From assembly GCA_030734395.1 (NCBI GenBank), contig JAUZTG010000029.1:4030001-4094000 (forward strand): a DNA stretch of 64,000 nt, read 5' to 3'. Source of the DNA: Sarocladium kiliense (Eukaryota > Ascomycota > Sordariomycetes > Hypocreales > Sarocladiaceae). Position numbers and translations under genes: made by a program. Numbering within the stretch: position 1 is the stretch's first letter; every line of letters starts with the position of its first letter. Under the pieces are notes generated by a model. That model saw nothing but the letters and a program-made list of their open reading frames with translations. It did not search any database and was not told where the DNA came from. Below, in pieces: positions 10,789 to 22,175 of this stretch.

Positions 10789-11439
10789 TCAGAACCTGAC
10801 CACACAAACCTCGACCCTCGACCAGGATGCCTCTCCGGCCTCACGTTCTGTGCCTTCCGTCGTAGCAGAAGCGAGCGTATCCTGTGTGCTCTTGTACAGG
10901 CGAAACTCGTCTAGCTCAACCAGTTTGAGAATTACCTTCTTGATGCCACTAGGCACTCGGCACTCGGGGACAGTCTGAGGGTCGATGCCAGCTAAGCGAA
11001 GGAGCACTGGAGGAAGCTTGTACTGCAGCTCGTACTGCGAATCCCTCCACCACGTGACACAGGATTGTGTGAACATCTTGAGGCAAAGGGCTTTGACTTG
11101 TTTTAGATCGCTTTCGGTCTCTTCTCGAGCCATACGGAAGGCTGCCGCGATAGATGACTTTGTGGGCTGGATTTTGAAAGTTCTGTATTGCTTATCCACT
11201 TCATAGAGGTGGTCTGAAAGGTTAGCCCAGCTGATATGCCATCCTGAACGACGCTGCTCGACCAAGAATCGGAGTTTTGGAATGTTGTCGGGGTTTATGA
11301 ACTCTGCCGTGCTCATAGCTGACTGTGTTCGCTCGACGATACCCAGGCATGTCCTACTGATGCCCATCAGAGGCTGCGATGTAGTGCTCTGTGGCGAGCC
11401 GGCAGGTGCTTCGATAACTGAGCCAGTTCGCCCCCTCAT
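10789..11439 (-). CDS. Unknown protein, member B of a local three-gene family
   Basis: A 216-residue frame from the first in-frame ATG (MRGRTGSVIEA). The frame is open a little further upstream, so a 5' exon is possible. The shared module appears as GWHISWANL (Trp-His at residues 67-68), AAAFRMAREE, LKQVKALCLKMFTQSCVTWW, PPVLLRLAGIDP and LKLVELDEFRLYK. It resembles member C in the Trp-His-x-Ser-Trp-Ala motif and the ELD(E/G)F(R/Q)L end, and member A in LLRLxGxDP. No known domain, signal peptide or membrane helix is seen. Sequence identity among the three is low, so duplication was old or divergence fast. Confidence 0.5.
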   Translation of the reverse strand: MRGRTGSVIEAPAGSPQSTTSQPLMGISRTCLGIVERTQSAMSTAEFINPDNIPKLRFLVEQRRSGWHISWANLSDHLYEVDKQYRTFKIQPTKSSIAAAFRMAREETESDLKQVKALCLKMFTQSCVTWWRDSQYELQYKLPPVLLRLAGIDPQTVPECRVPSGIKKVILKLVELDEFRLYKSTQDTLASATTEGTEREAGEASWSRVEVCVVRF

Positions 11440-12288
11440 ACGGCGTGCTTCTTCTGCGGCCAGTCTCACTGCCCTTTATTACGGCGCCAAATGGGGCGTC
11501 TCCATGGGTCGCTTGGGAGATGGAGGGATCGAGGTTTTTGTTGGGATCATCTTTGTCTGCCGATGAGATGCGTCGAGTGATGAACGAATGCTTCTGGGAA
11601 AGCCCAAAAGATAGAAGCGGCAGGAGTTTTGCTCGTGAGAAAAACTCCTGATCTAGAATGGGTCTACTTTCAAGAATCGAAATGAGCTCCCAGTAAGTGG
11701 CAGTGATCTCTGCAGCAAATATCAGGTGTCACCTTGGGCTGCCGAACGGGTTCTATAGAAGTAGGATGCCTAATAGCAGCACCGTGCCGATATGCAGCGT
11801 CGATTAGTGAAAGTTAAACAGTAAGGAAATACTGCAGAAACGGTCATTGGTCGTCCAAGTGTCGGAGGAAATCAGGTCTTGCTGGAACGATGACAACAGG
11901 GAACGAATGGTTCGGACTCGAGACAGAAACTGAAGGATCTCGGCGTCTCCATCGGGTGTCACTCCGGGGCCGCTTGCTGTTTGGGATTCTAGGCTTTCAT
12001 TCTTCTATTCGACCGTCTAACTCTGCCTTGGCTTGACTCCCGAGCCTTGATGATTCCATCGCCTAGCTGTCAATCCCGACGTTCTCACTCTCTCGAAGCA
12101 CTTGCGCGTCCGCGATCAACCCCTGGCAAGCAGACAACCGCCCTCAACGACCATTGCGCCGATTTCAGATGTAATGAATAATCAGCCAGTATCAGAAGGA
12201 CTCGCATAGACCTTGCCCGTCAGGTCGTTCACAAGATGCTTGAGAACCTGAAGATAACCATCTTCAGCCCTATAATTGAGAAGAAGCC
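11440..12288. other. Interval upstream of member B
   Basis: About 850 bp with no open frame that I can support. A short 5' exon of member B could lie here but I could not find a consistent splice. Confidence 0.4.
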
Positions 12289-12825
12289 TTACGACTTGGC
12301 TTCGAAGGGCTTCAATAGTTGTTTCAGAATATTCAATCTCACGTTCGTTTCCTCTATACTTCGCTTAAACCATAGCAGTGGTGGTCTTTCATCCAGCTGG
12401 AATCCATCAAGCTCCGACACGTCGAGTACAGCTTCGACCCAACTTTCGGAGAAACCAAGGGACATGTTCTCAAGTCCAGCCAGGTTGACATGAGCGCCAG
12501 GAGTGTAGGGCGATCCGGCGACAGTTCTCTGCCAGTCATGCGAGGTTTTGTTCAGGATGCCATCAGAGCAGTCTTTGATGCTATCCAGATCGATTTGCGT
12601 AGTATCCAGAGCTGCTCGGAGTAGGAAACACACTCGCTTGGCGTCGAGCGCGATTCCACTTTCGTCCGAAAACTTCTCAAGCTGCGATTCCGCCCCAGCC
12701 CAAGAGTAGTGCCAACACGTGGGACGGGCCTTGACTAGACTAAGAATGGCTTGGAGCAGGGTACGATGCATTTCTGGCTTCTCTGAGCCCAGGTTTGTAA
12801 TGCCGATACTGATGGCTGTTCCCAT
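12289..12825 (-). CDS. Unknown protein, member C of a local three-gene family
   Basis: A 178-residue frame. The shared module is CWHYSWAGAESQLEKF (Trp-His at 38-39), FLLRAALDTTQIDLDSIKDC, LNKTSHDWQ, a short NLAGLENM segment and VLDVSELDGFQLDE. The start is uncertain: another ATG in a different frame (12975-12977) opens a peptide beginning MNAPQTEDQKVGGD that could be a spliced first exon, with a candidate 42-bp intron just upstream of the frame used here. The gene lacks the LLRLxGxDP element of A and B in clean form. The function is unknown; relation to A and B rests on motif order and spacing. Confidence 0.45.
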   Translation of the reverse strand: MGTAISIGITNLGSEKPEMHRTLLQAILSLVKARPTCWHYSWAGAESQLEKFSDESGIALDAKRVCFLLRAALDTTQIDLDSIKDCSDGILNKTSHDWQRTVAGSPYTPGAHVNLAGLENMSLGFSESWVEAVLDVSELDGFQLDERPPLLWFKRSIEETNVRLNILKQLLKPFEAKS

Positions 12826-13328
12826 GAAGTTCCGTTTGTCGGCACCACTGACACTACAGCGACTGCCTGTATGGCCCTCGTGATGATACTAGAGGACTTG
12901 AGAGTCTTTATTGAGGTGGCTGTGGCTGGATGACTGTCACCACCAACCTTTTGGTCTTCGGTTTGCGGTGCGTTCATCTTGTTGACACGCCAATGAATTT
13001 CTGGGGAGTCGGATGAAGATGTAAGGTCAAGGGCCTCAAAGACCTGAATTTCGTGAGATGAGAGTAACGGAATGAAGGTTTTGGGAACAAGCACGAGTGT
13101 TGCTGAAGGGCTGGCTGAAACGCCTCCTGAGAAGCTCTGTGCTTCGTACTGTGCGTTTGGGAGGGACCAGAGAAAAGAATGAAGGGGAAAAGATCGTGTA
13201 TTTATAATAGCAGGCGAGAAAAAGAACATCAGAATAGCCTTAGCCCAACTCGCGTCCGACTGCAACACCTGTCTGAACGGCCCTACCCAGGTATGCGTCA
13301 TCACAACCAGCTGGAGGATTCATCCGTC
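12826..13328. other. Spacer between member C and the UCH gene
   Basis: This includes a minus-strand stretch around 12860-12980 that may be the first exon of member C. Nothing else is recognisable. Confidence 0.35.
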
Positions 13329-14084
13329 TCAATCCTGCCGCTTCGCCAAAGCCACAATGCTGAAGTTGGGATTCCCATCTGCCACCTCAATGAACTTCCT
13401 GATGCCATTCTTCAGTGCCTTCTCACTCAACATGTCCTCTCCCTCCTCCAATTGACCCCGATCCACGGGGCCGTCAGTACCACCCTCCAACTCCCAAAGA
13501 TGCCCATCCTTGCCTTTCGTGAAGGCGATGAAGTGTAGTTCGACAAAGTCTGATGCAGCGGGTGTGATCGAGTCTCCTGTTCGTGCTGCACGCATGTGGA
13601 CCTCCTCTAGCTCCTCGCTGTCGTAGAGGACCCTGGCTCGTGGGACGGCTGACAGGGGTGTTGCTTCTTTGATGAGTCTGTCGATGAGGGAGTCTGGTTT
13701 GACGAATGGCCGTGCCTCGCCGTTTGCCACAGAGTGAATCAGGGCGTAGAGACCACATGCATTGCCGATGGTCTGGTTGAACCACACGACGGGCTCATCC
13801 TCACCCTTGCCAGCATATGTCAACCCGTCCTTGTCCAGTGGCGTTCCATCGGCAGCACGGACTTTATTGTACATTTCAGGTGGAGTTATGAAGATCAGAG
13901 CGTAGACGGGTCGTGGGATGATGGCGAGTAGGTCTGGGTCATCAATGCTGAAGACATCGTAGAAGCCAAGCTCAGACGAAAGGCCAAGATCGTGGGCGAG
14001 AGAGGTGAAGACTTCGGGATTGTTCTCGAGAGGAATGACAACTTTCTTGCCGCTCTCATTGATGTAGACGCCTTCGACGGGCAT
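13329..14084 (-). CDS. Ubiquitin carboxyl-terminal hydrolase, UCH (peptidase C12) family
   Basis: A single exon encodes 251 residues from ATG 14082-14084 (MPVEGVYINESG); this start is preferred over an upstream ATG because the family begins close to this point. Active-site elements are QTIGNACGLYALIHS (oxyanion Gln104, nucleophile Cys110) and DFVELHFIAF (His184). The third catalytic position lies in GHLWELEGG, where the usual Asp is Glu200. The C-terminal helix FIEVADGNPNFSIVALAK is typical of UCH-L3/Yuh1. These enzymes remove small adducts from the C-terminus of ubiquitin or Nedd8/Rub1 in cytosol and nucleus. Length matches the family. Activity is likely but the acidic residue change deserves a check. 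Confidence 0.9.
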   Translation of the reverse strand: MPVEGVYINESGKKVVIPLENNPEVFTSLAHDLGLSSELGFYDVFSIDDPDLLAIIPRPVYALIFITPPEMYNKVRAADGTPLDKDGLTYAGKGEDEPVVWFNQTIGNACGLYALIHSVANGEARPFVKPDSLIDRLIKEATPLSAVPRARVLYDSEELEEVHMRAARTGDSITPAASDFVELHFIAFTKGKDGHLWELEGGTDGPVDRGQLEEGEDMLSEKALKNGIRKFIEVADGNPNFSIVALAKRQD

Positions 14085-15989
14085 TCTGACTGATGATGAT
14101 TCAATCGACGTGCTGTCTTGATTCAGTGGATGGCGATGTTGTATTGTATTGATGGTAATGTTGATTGTGCCTGGGTTGGTGGTCGGTTCATTTTGCGGGG
14201 GAGGGGCAACACGCAAGAAGGCAACTAGGCAGCTGACGTGGATCAACTTCACGGTGTCGACTCGGCCTTAGCACCCACCGTCCTTGACATGGCGTTCCAT
14301 TTCAGATCGTATGAACCGAAGCACCTTAATTGGCCGATCCAATGAAATGAAGCATCTCATCGGGGGTCTGTTTGCATTACCTCACCCTGGGCAGTGAACA
14401 GCCCCGGCTTTCCCACATCCACCAGTCAGCAGTTTGTCGGCAAAGTCGATACAGATTTCGATGCATCACAGACAAAGTCTGAAGGCACGACCACGGTACG
14501 TTGAAAGGTACTCAGGAAGACAAGTCTACCTCATAGCTCTTCCTAAGTAGCGCCAGGTCCGACGGAAACGCGACTGGTAGTCAACGCTAAGGCAAAGCGA
14601 ATAGCCAAGGAGTTCGTCACAAATTAATCAAATCAAAGCTTCCATATACAATGCAAGGTCAACGTCAACTGGAAAAGATCAAAGGGTGTGATTCGTGATG
14701 CAGGTCACCGCCACTCGCGCCTCTTCCTACCCTTCGGAGAGAACGCCTCTCAGGTCTTCAGTTGTGTGAGACGAAATGTCATCTTTGCGCCAGCTCTGCA
14801 GTCGGACGAAGCCATTCTTGAGTTCAACGTTTATCTTCAGGGCCAAGAAACTATTATTCGTCATGTTGTACAGCCGAGATGATAGTCTACAGCGCATCGC
14901 CATAACGAAGCACCACATCCTTTCCGTCGGGGTCAGTAAAACGGGCGGACGTGGTCTGCGACATCGTCTGCAAATCTCACTCGGCCTGGATAGACACTAT
15001 TGAGGGCATGTGTAGCTGTGAAAGGCTCCTTACTGGTTTATCACCAAGTCGGGTTCAAGTTTCGAGCACACCCTTCATATTTTGTTCCGGGCCGGGTTCC
15101 GACCTCGGATGTCCCGGGGCTCAAAACAGAAACTGTGGACCTTCTACACCATTTCTTCCGAAAGAAACAATAGAATCTTGTCAAGATATTCACTGGCCGG
15201 TTATGCTTGATGAAAATACTCCCTGTTCGGACGCTGAGAGCTGCTATTGGAAAGGTGAACTTCGCCGGGCTGGGGATAACACCATCCAGGCACCAACGCA
15301 ATTCGGGGAATGGATACTAGGGCATTCTGACAATGTGGTAGCTTTGCGAGTTAGAACAGCCTTGTGACTCATGGGCCCCTTCCAAACGGCGGTCTTGGCC
15401 CACAAGCAGGACCATTGCCTCCCTTGGTCCAAGCCTCGGTGATGTCCAGAACGGGTACAGTAACCATCGGACACTTGTTAGGCCGCTTCCCCATCATCAT
15501 CCTGGTCGAAAAACAGACAGATCACAAATCGGAGACGTTCCCTTGTTACGAGACCCCGAACTAATGGATTCGGGACATGCCGCTCGTGGGGACTCTAAGA
15601 TCTGACGAGAGGGAGTCAAGATCGTGGCACCGTGCAGATCTGTGGGTGGTGGGGAAACTTTATTTAGACGTTGTCGATGTTTATCTTAAGATATGCTCTT
15701 CTATGCTCTTTTCCAGTCTCAATGGATGCATTCATTCCGTTACGTCCCGACGCCACAGGGTATAGCGGACGATGCTCGTTGTCAACGCCTCCAGCGATTC
15801 GAGGCCGACCCGTCACTGTTTAAGCCTAGGTCAAGGTTTAGTGCTGACACCAATCGGACGATTACCAGGACGTTCTACTGGGCGTGACTATGGCACAGGC
15901 AGTCAACTCGTATGAACTCAGGTATTTAGAATTTGACACTATTCGTCATTTATCATTGGATGTGAAGCTAGTTATTGTCCTCCAACTAT
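14085..15989. other. Gene-free interval, about 1.9 kb
   Basis: This lies between the UCH promoter and the 3' end of the OPT gene. Short frames on both strands have no protein-like composition. No repeat or RNA gene is recognised. Confidence 0.45.
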
Positions 15990-18421
15990 CTAAGAACCTG
16001 GCAGGCCAGCCGAGGTACCATAGAAGGAACCAGAAACCTCACCAAGCTCGAGCGCAGCGTTGATGACACCAGCAAGACCCTCACCAGCGATAAGACCAGC
16101 AGCAATAGCGAAAGCGTAGGTCTCAAAGTTCTTGGGGAAGTACTTGCGCCACCACCAAGCCGTGATAGCACCAAAGAGGACGGCGTTGGCGTAGCCACTG
16201 TCAGCGCCGAGGACCCATGCGACACCGATGGACATCCAGTTGGGGAGCCACTTGCGGAACTTCTCGCGCTCGCCGACGAGGTAGAAGTTCTTGAAGATGG
16301 CCTGCAAGACACACCAGACGCCCATGACGATGGAGAAGATACCGGAGCTAGAGGGAATGGGGAACTTGGGGTCGGTGACAGCAACAGCGACGGCCTTCCA
16401 TGCGAAGACGGAGGGGGCTGCAAACGGGCATTCCGGGTCCTGAACGGCTCATTAGCATCATGCAGCACGGTTAGAAGCGATGTCACGGTTGGTACTTACG
16501 TCAATGTAGTCGGGGTGCCAAACGCAAGGGTAAGCCTCCATGAACAGGACGAAGATAGCAGGAGCCAGGAAAATAGCGACGATGCTACCGATGGCCTGAG
16601 CATAGAACTGCTTGTTCGGGGGCGTCCTGAGGAGGAAACCAATGCGGAAATCACTGACAAGGCTGGTAGCCACATCAGCGGTACCAGAAGCATAGATACC
16701 AGCAATCAAGTTGATGCGCTGAGCATCGGGAATGCTGTAGCCATTCTGGGTGATGCCACCGTAGACGAGCTGAGAGGCTTTGGCAGAAGCAGTGAGAGGA
16801 GTGACATCGGTAACGGCACCACCGTAGATGGAGAGGAAGGCAAAAATGAGACCAAGAAGACAGGCCAGAATGGCAAGCCCGGCGTTCATGTCGTACTGGA
16901 TGTGGCACACGATGCAAGCCACAGCCACAAAGACAATGCTACCGGTGATCCAAACCCAGGTCGCCACCTGCTGAGCTGGAGGAGCAAAGTCCTCGATAAG
17001 ACTGGAGCTCTCAAGGCCCTTGGCAGCCTGCTTCTCGAAGAAAGAGTTGCTCTTCCCGCGCTTCTGGAGCTGATTGTTGATGGAGATGGAGCTCTCACGG
17101 ACAGCATACTTGATGCCATCCCACAGGACACGGAAGTGCAGAACAAACTCGACCATGGAGTAAACGATGAGTACCATGACACCAGGCCAGAGGAACCAGT
17201 AGCGAGGAGAGGGAACGTAGCCTGGCGTACCAATGCCACCCATGGAGTTGAAGGTGACCCTATCGGCCCACTTGGGGTCATCGGGGGAGATCTGGAGACC
17301 GATGCACTCACCGTAGTGGACGAGGATGGGACCTACGATACCGAAAGCGAAGACGGTACCACCGAACCAAGAGATAGCAGCATTAAGGCCGACAAGGATA
17401 CCGGAGCCGAAGAAGGCAGGGGTCAGCTGAATGTACCAGCCCCAGTTATCAATGTTCTGAGCCCAGTTGCTGTGGCCACTCCAGATGTAGAACCAAGTGA
17501 AGATGCGCCAGTTGTGCAGAATACCATCGGCATACTGCGAGACAACGATGTGAATGAAGGCTCCGACGAAGGCGTATGCAAGCGCCTTGATCTTCTTCAT
17601 GGCATCCGCTGCACCGCTGCCAACAGCGTGCATAGAGCGGATAGCCATGGCAGTGGCAGTTGGAGAGGGGAAGACAAGGTTCAGCTCGCGGGAAACGTTG
17701 ATGATGAAGAACTTGCGGAGAGGAACGGCGGCGAAGAGACCGAAGAAAGCACAGACGAAGGTGATGGTCAGGATGCGACCGAAGTCCTGCTTGGGCGCGT
17801 CGGAGAGGAGACCGAGCTGGTACATGGCGGGAAGACCGGCGACGAAGAGACCAGAGAGGCCACCAGCACCGGTGGCAGAGGCTTGGACGATGGAGTTTTC
17901 CTGGGGACCGAAGTCCATGCCGATGAATGGCACCTTGGGGAAGACCTTGGTGAGAATTTGGATCTATAGGAAAGGTGTCATATGTTAGTTTGAATTTCTC
18001 TTCAGGTCTGGGTTTTTGGGTAGGTGATGTAACTTACGATACCGAAACCAAAGATGGCACCGAACATAGTGGCTGGGAAAGTGAAACCAGTTTTCAGACC
18101 GAGGTAGACGTTGGAGGCGTTGACGAGAGATCCAAGCAGGATACCGACGATGATAGCACGAGCTGTCAGCGGGTTGGGCTCATCAATAACACCCTTCAGC
18201 GGTGGGAAGCTGCTGAAGAGGTCGGTGATGGGCTCATCCCCCTCTGTCGTCTCGGACTTGAGGTCGACATCGACGGACTCGGCACGCTTCTCCATGTTCA
18301 CGGCATGGGGAGCACCACCAGCATCAGCCATGTGGTCGCCCACAGTCTCAGTCGTCTTCTCATAGTTGCCAATCGGGGCGAACTTGGGGTCCCTGGCCGG
18401 GATAGTAGTGTCGGCGTCCAT
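15990..18421 (-). CDS. OPT-superfamily oligopeptide/metal-chelate transporter
   Basis: Three exons (18038-18421, 16500-17963, 15990-16439) encode 765 residues; the introns are 74 and 60 bp. The acidic N-terminus (about 85 residues) precedes NPLTARAIIVGILLGSLVNA and GLKTGFTFPATMFGA, the conserved start of the OPT fold. GMDFGPQENSIVQASATGAG and SMGGIGTPGYVPSPRYW follow, with some 14-16 hydrophobic segments overall. The motifs point to the YSL-like branch that contains yeast YGL114W rather than the classical glutathione/peptide branch, but this subdivision is from memory of the family. The role is proton-coupled uptake of oligopeptides or metal chelates. Neighbours give no substrate hint. The gene is GC-rich in third positions and leaves a long antisense open frame. 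Confidence 0.92.
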
Positions 18422-18694
18422 GTTGACTTGAGTTCTGTCTCGGATAGAGCTTCACTCGGCTGTGTTTGCTGTTCAATGGGTGATGAGGAAGAACCACAGC
18501 GAACGGACAAGCAATGGGGAAATGAATCCTTGCACGTTGCACCGAGGAGAGGCGGAGGAATGGTCGAGGGGAATGAGGCGATATTTATTTCCCTGGTCTT
18601 GCAGGAAAGAGAGGGGACTGGCAATATCTGTCTAACATGCAAACACCCAGGGTGGTACCAGACAATGGCGACAATCTTGCCTATCTCTGCCCAT

Positions 18695-18715
18695 TGGAGG
18701 ATCCTGGATCCTCCA
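18695..18715. repeat. Inverted repeat, 10-bp arms
   Basis: TGGAGGATCC and TGGATCC-type arms flank one central T: TGGAGGATCC-T-GGATCCTCCA. The arms are perfect. It lies about 275 bp upstream of the OPT start, so it could be a regulator site for a dimer or a chance palindrome. Confidence 0.6.
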
Positions 18716-19376
18716 TCGATTGAGGATCTGTATCAGGCCGCTTCGTCCAACCAGGTCTGTGCCTCGGCGATTACAGGTCTCACGAGACATGTGGTCCCCT
18801 GGGGCGCACCTTGTTTGCCTTCTGCACCATCACGACAGTCTGCCTCTTCTTCCCGAACCATGCCCGAAGAGGCGGGTGCGATGCTACGATACACGCGACT
18901 GGGCTGGTTCTGGAAGCGCGATTCAAAGGGACCGCCGAATTAGAGTGGACAGACGGGGTTTAGGAAGTTGGAGCAAGGGTACCTTTGGCAGTACTGGCTC
19001 TGTCGCCACTTTTTCGCCATGTGCAGATGGGCAATCGCTCGGCCTCCCTTGATCGACAAGTCCTGGTCTCAGTGACGAGGTTTGTATTGGCAACGGTTGG
19101 CTGGAGATAGTATCCAGTAGGTTAAAGCACTGACCGGGGATGCACGTTGAGAGGGTACATACATTGACGCTTGGACGGTTTCGCAAGGACCCGAAGCACT
19201 CTTCCTGGACCTTTTGTCTCGGAGGGAGGGTACATACAGGCGGTGGTGTGGTGGGTGGTGGGCAAGGGGAGATGATATGCGGGTGGCACTTCTGGTCATG
19301 CCGACGCCACAAGTTACTGGATCGAGGATTCTGGGCCGCAACACCGTTGTAGGGCAATAGACGAGTACTGTAACTC

Positions 19377-19403
19377 GGGGGGGAGGGAGGGGGACGGGGG
19401 GGG
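19377..19403 (+). other. G-quadruplex-forming motif
   Basis: Four G runs of 7, 3, 5 and 8 bases are separated by loops of 1, 1 and 2 bases. This satisfies the standard G3+N1-7 definition with very short loops. It is in the gene-free stretch, about 950 bp upstream of the OPT start. Confidence 0.8.
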
Positions 19404-22175
19404 ACAATGAATAGCGGACGGTGATTGAAGGAGGTTGCCGCGAGTCGAGGATTGGACTGCCGACCAATCTGCTGGCTTAGTATCGATCGAGCTTCCTGAA
19501 AAGGCATAACCGGGTGCATATCTCCATGGGTTGGATAGAATCCACTTTAACGAGCCGCGAACCGGCGCATGGGTGAATTGAGCCCGCACAGGTACCTGTT
19601 GTCGCGCGATAGCGTTGGAGCTTGACTGTTTTGAGGTCTCAGTCAAGGGTCTCATGGTCGCCAATACTGGGAACGAGTGCGATACAATTAATTTTGGGAG
19701 TCAGGTGTTGCTGTGACGGACTCTCTGACGACGTAGATTGAAAGACAGGCCACAGGCCTATACCCCAGACCAAGGACAACTGGCGCCCGAGGGTGGCGCT
19801 CGGGATCCTGAAGCCAGTGGCTGATGCTCGATCTGGAGGAGTGCCGACAGTTGGACAGGTGGTGTGTACATCGTGATGCTAGTCGGCCATGCTTTACAGG
19901 GGTGGACAGATAGTGCATTAGATAGCTGGTATGCATACTTTTCAGTTGCTGATAGGGTTCAGAATCCCACTGGCGCGGAGAAGCATAATTGAAAGAAGGT
20001 TGTTTCCCCGTACTGAGGTTACAGCCATAAGAACGGTGGCAATTGGGGCGTGATGCCAGTCTATTGGTAGTACTGCATATAGCTGCAATCACAACCTGAG
20101 CGAGGCGGATTGATTCAGAACCCGGCTGACACAGTCGCGGCGAGCAGAGGAATCTTGCGTGCCAACGAACACGAGCACATATCTAGAGCCAAGAAATGTC
20201 ACTCGGCTCCGGCCCAGAGCCCAGGCGACCTGTGGATGTCTGTCTGGGCATCTAGAACTAGTACCCCGGCCGAGGTACTTTTAGTAGCGGACTGTAGGAC
20301 AAAGATACTTGCTCATGTCAACGCTGAGCACCATTGTGCACAATTACTATAGCGACTGAGATGCAGATGATTCATTCAATGAGAATGAGTTCTTTGACAT
20401 AACACCGTCGCTCAGGGCACTCTCAGCATCGTGACCGTTCCAACACAGGACACCTTACTCCGCGCCACCCAAAACAACTATCTCAAATCCGCTCGACCAT
20501 CCCAATACACCCCGTTCGCTCACTAAATCAACCGGCTCTAATTCTTTTGTGGGCACGGAACGGCACATGCCAGCTCCACTCCCACTCCCATCAAGAGTTG
20601 CCGCCAATACAGTGCAGACAAGCGCGCGCGCGGTGTTACCAGGTCCGCCCAGACTGCCCAGTTCAGAAGGGACCTTTGCTTATCTTGGCGGGGGTGGATA
20701 GAGAGTCTTGGGGGTGGGAAAATGTCGCGATGATCTGTTGTTGGACATCCGGACGGGGGCCCGCGCAGGGAACCTTTGTATTTTTTGTTCAGCTAGGAGG
20801 ATCTGAAGCAGAGTGATTATGTCAAGCGAGTTGACAATCATCCACCTCGTAAAGCTGGTCGATGACGCCTTCAACTGCTTTGCACGATATCGCGAGATAT
20901 CGTGAAGCCTCATCTGTTGACCTCGAGAAGGCAACATCTCATGTCGCCACGTTCGTCAGCCTTCCTTCGGTCGGTTGGCGCCGACGCACCAAGACCGCGA
21001 TGGCTGAACATGCCGTCTTGGAGATCTGCTTGGCCAGAGATTCGCCTCTCGGGGAAAGGAGATTTCCCATGTGAGGCGCTTGGCCAAGAAGACCTTCGCT
21101 TGGCCTGCCTACCAAGACTGTAGCCACAGACCAGGGGTGCAAGCGAGCTTGACAGAAGTGTGCAGCATTGTAACCCTTCCTTCCCCTAGACCATGGAGCT
21201 GGCAGACCAACAGCCAGTGTGGCATGTTCTCTCGCATGACCTGGGATTATTGTTCTGGAACATCGTTCATGGTCCATATCTGGTATTTCGTGCGGGCGCT
21301 GCGACTTGTACACCCTTCTTTGCAGGTGCTGCTATCTTTGGCGATGACCCTGCGATGCTTCGATAGGCAGGTTTGATGAAGTTTCATCGCCGTCAATCAT
21401 CGGAGCTACTTCTAGATGGTGGGTGAAGTATCAACGTCGCCACAAAAAGCCGCGAAGGAGGTGTGATCGTCTGGTACTGTCAAAGCAAGCTTGATGTTAA
21501 GCACAAGTTATGCCCCCTATGCCGGGCTAGGGTACATGCTCGAGTGCACGAGAGTCCGGGGTAACAATCAAGTACGTAAAAGCTTCAGCGGGACTGCTAA
21601 AGTGACTTTGACTGCTTGAAGGGATTTGAAATTCGTGATGAGACGGACTCGATGTGTTTGTATCGCCTTCCACTCTAGGCATGGAGCGAAGCGCCAGACC
21701 AACACATGGTCAGCTGGGACAAAGTTCCTTTGAATCCAGAACTACGAGACCTCTTAGAGAGCAGTCTGTCAGCAGATGGGCCGACATTATCCGTCCGTGA
21801 TAACACGCAGACACGACAGGCGAGGGCTGATAGGTTGCTGTGACCCAACGTATCGGTTGAGGCGAGAATGCATGTGTGGTCCACATATTCCAACGGAGGT
21901 GCAAGACTTGCACACGCGATCGAGAATTCTGTGGCAAGGCAAGTTTGATGGGAGATAGTTGAAGGTGGCGAGGCCGCGGGTGTGTAGCATGATCGAGATT
22001 GCCTGACAGACCAGCAGCAGAGACCCTGGTCAAAGGGCAGGCATATTAGGCACATGGGGTTTTGGCCACTTGCTGAGCGAGGTCGGGAGTAGTATCAGAT
22101 TGGTCGTAGGATTCGATGGTAGAGACCCCTGGCCTGGTCGGACCAGGCGACCATGTTCTGATCTGAAGGGCACCT

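Larger units (their letters stand above)
18422..22175. other. Gene-free interval, about 3.75 kb
   Basis: This is the second-largest stretch without a supported gene. It contains a near-perfect palindrome at 18695 and a G-quadruplex motif at 19377, listed separately. Open frames here are short or Pro/Ser-rich shadows. I cannot recognise transposon remains, but decayed copies would escape notice by eye. Confidence 0.45.

Noticed and set aside
15975..17969. A 664-codon open frame on the plus strand
   Set aside because: It lies entirely antisense to the OPT transporter, crosses its introns, and its composition (Asp/Glu/Gly-rich, no domain) is what GC-rich third positions produce on the opposite strand.
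18923..19519. 198-codon minus-strand frame in the gene-free stretch
   Set aside because: Pro/Ser-rich composition arises from reading the opposite strand of the G-rich tract; no start context or domain.
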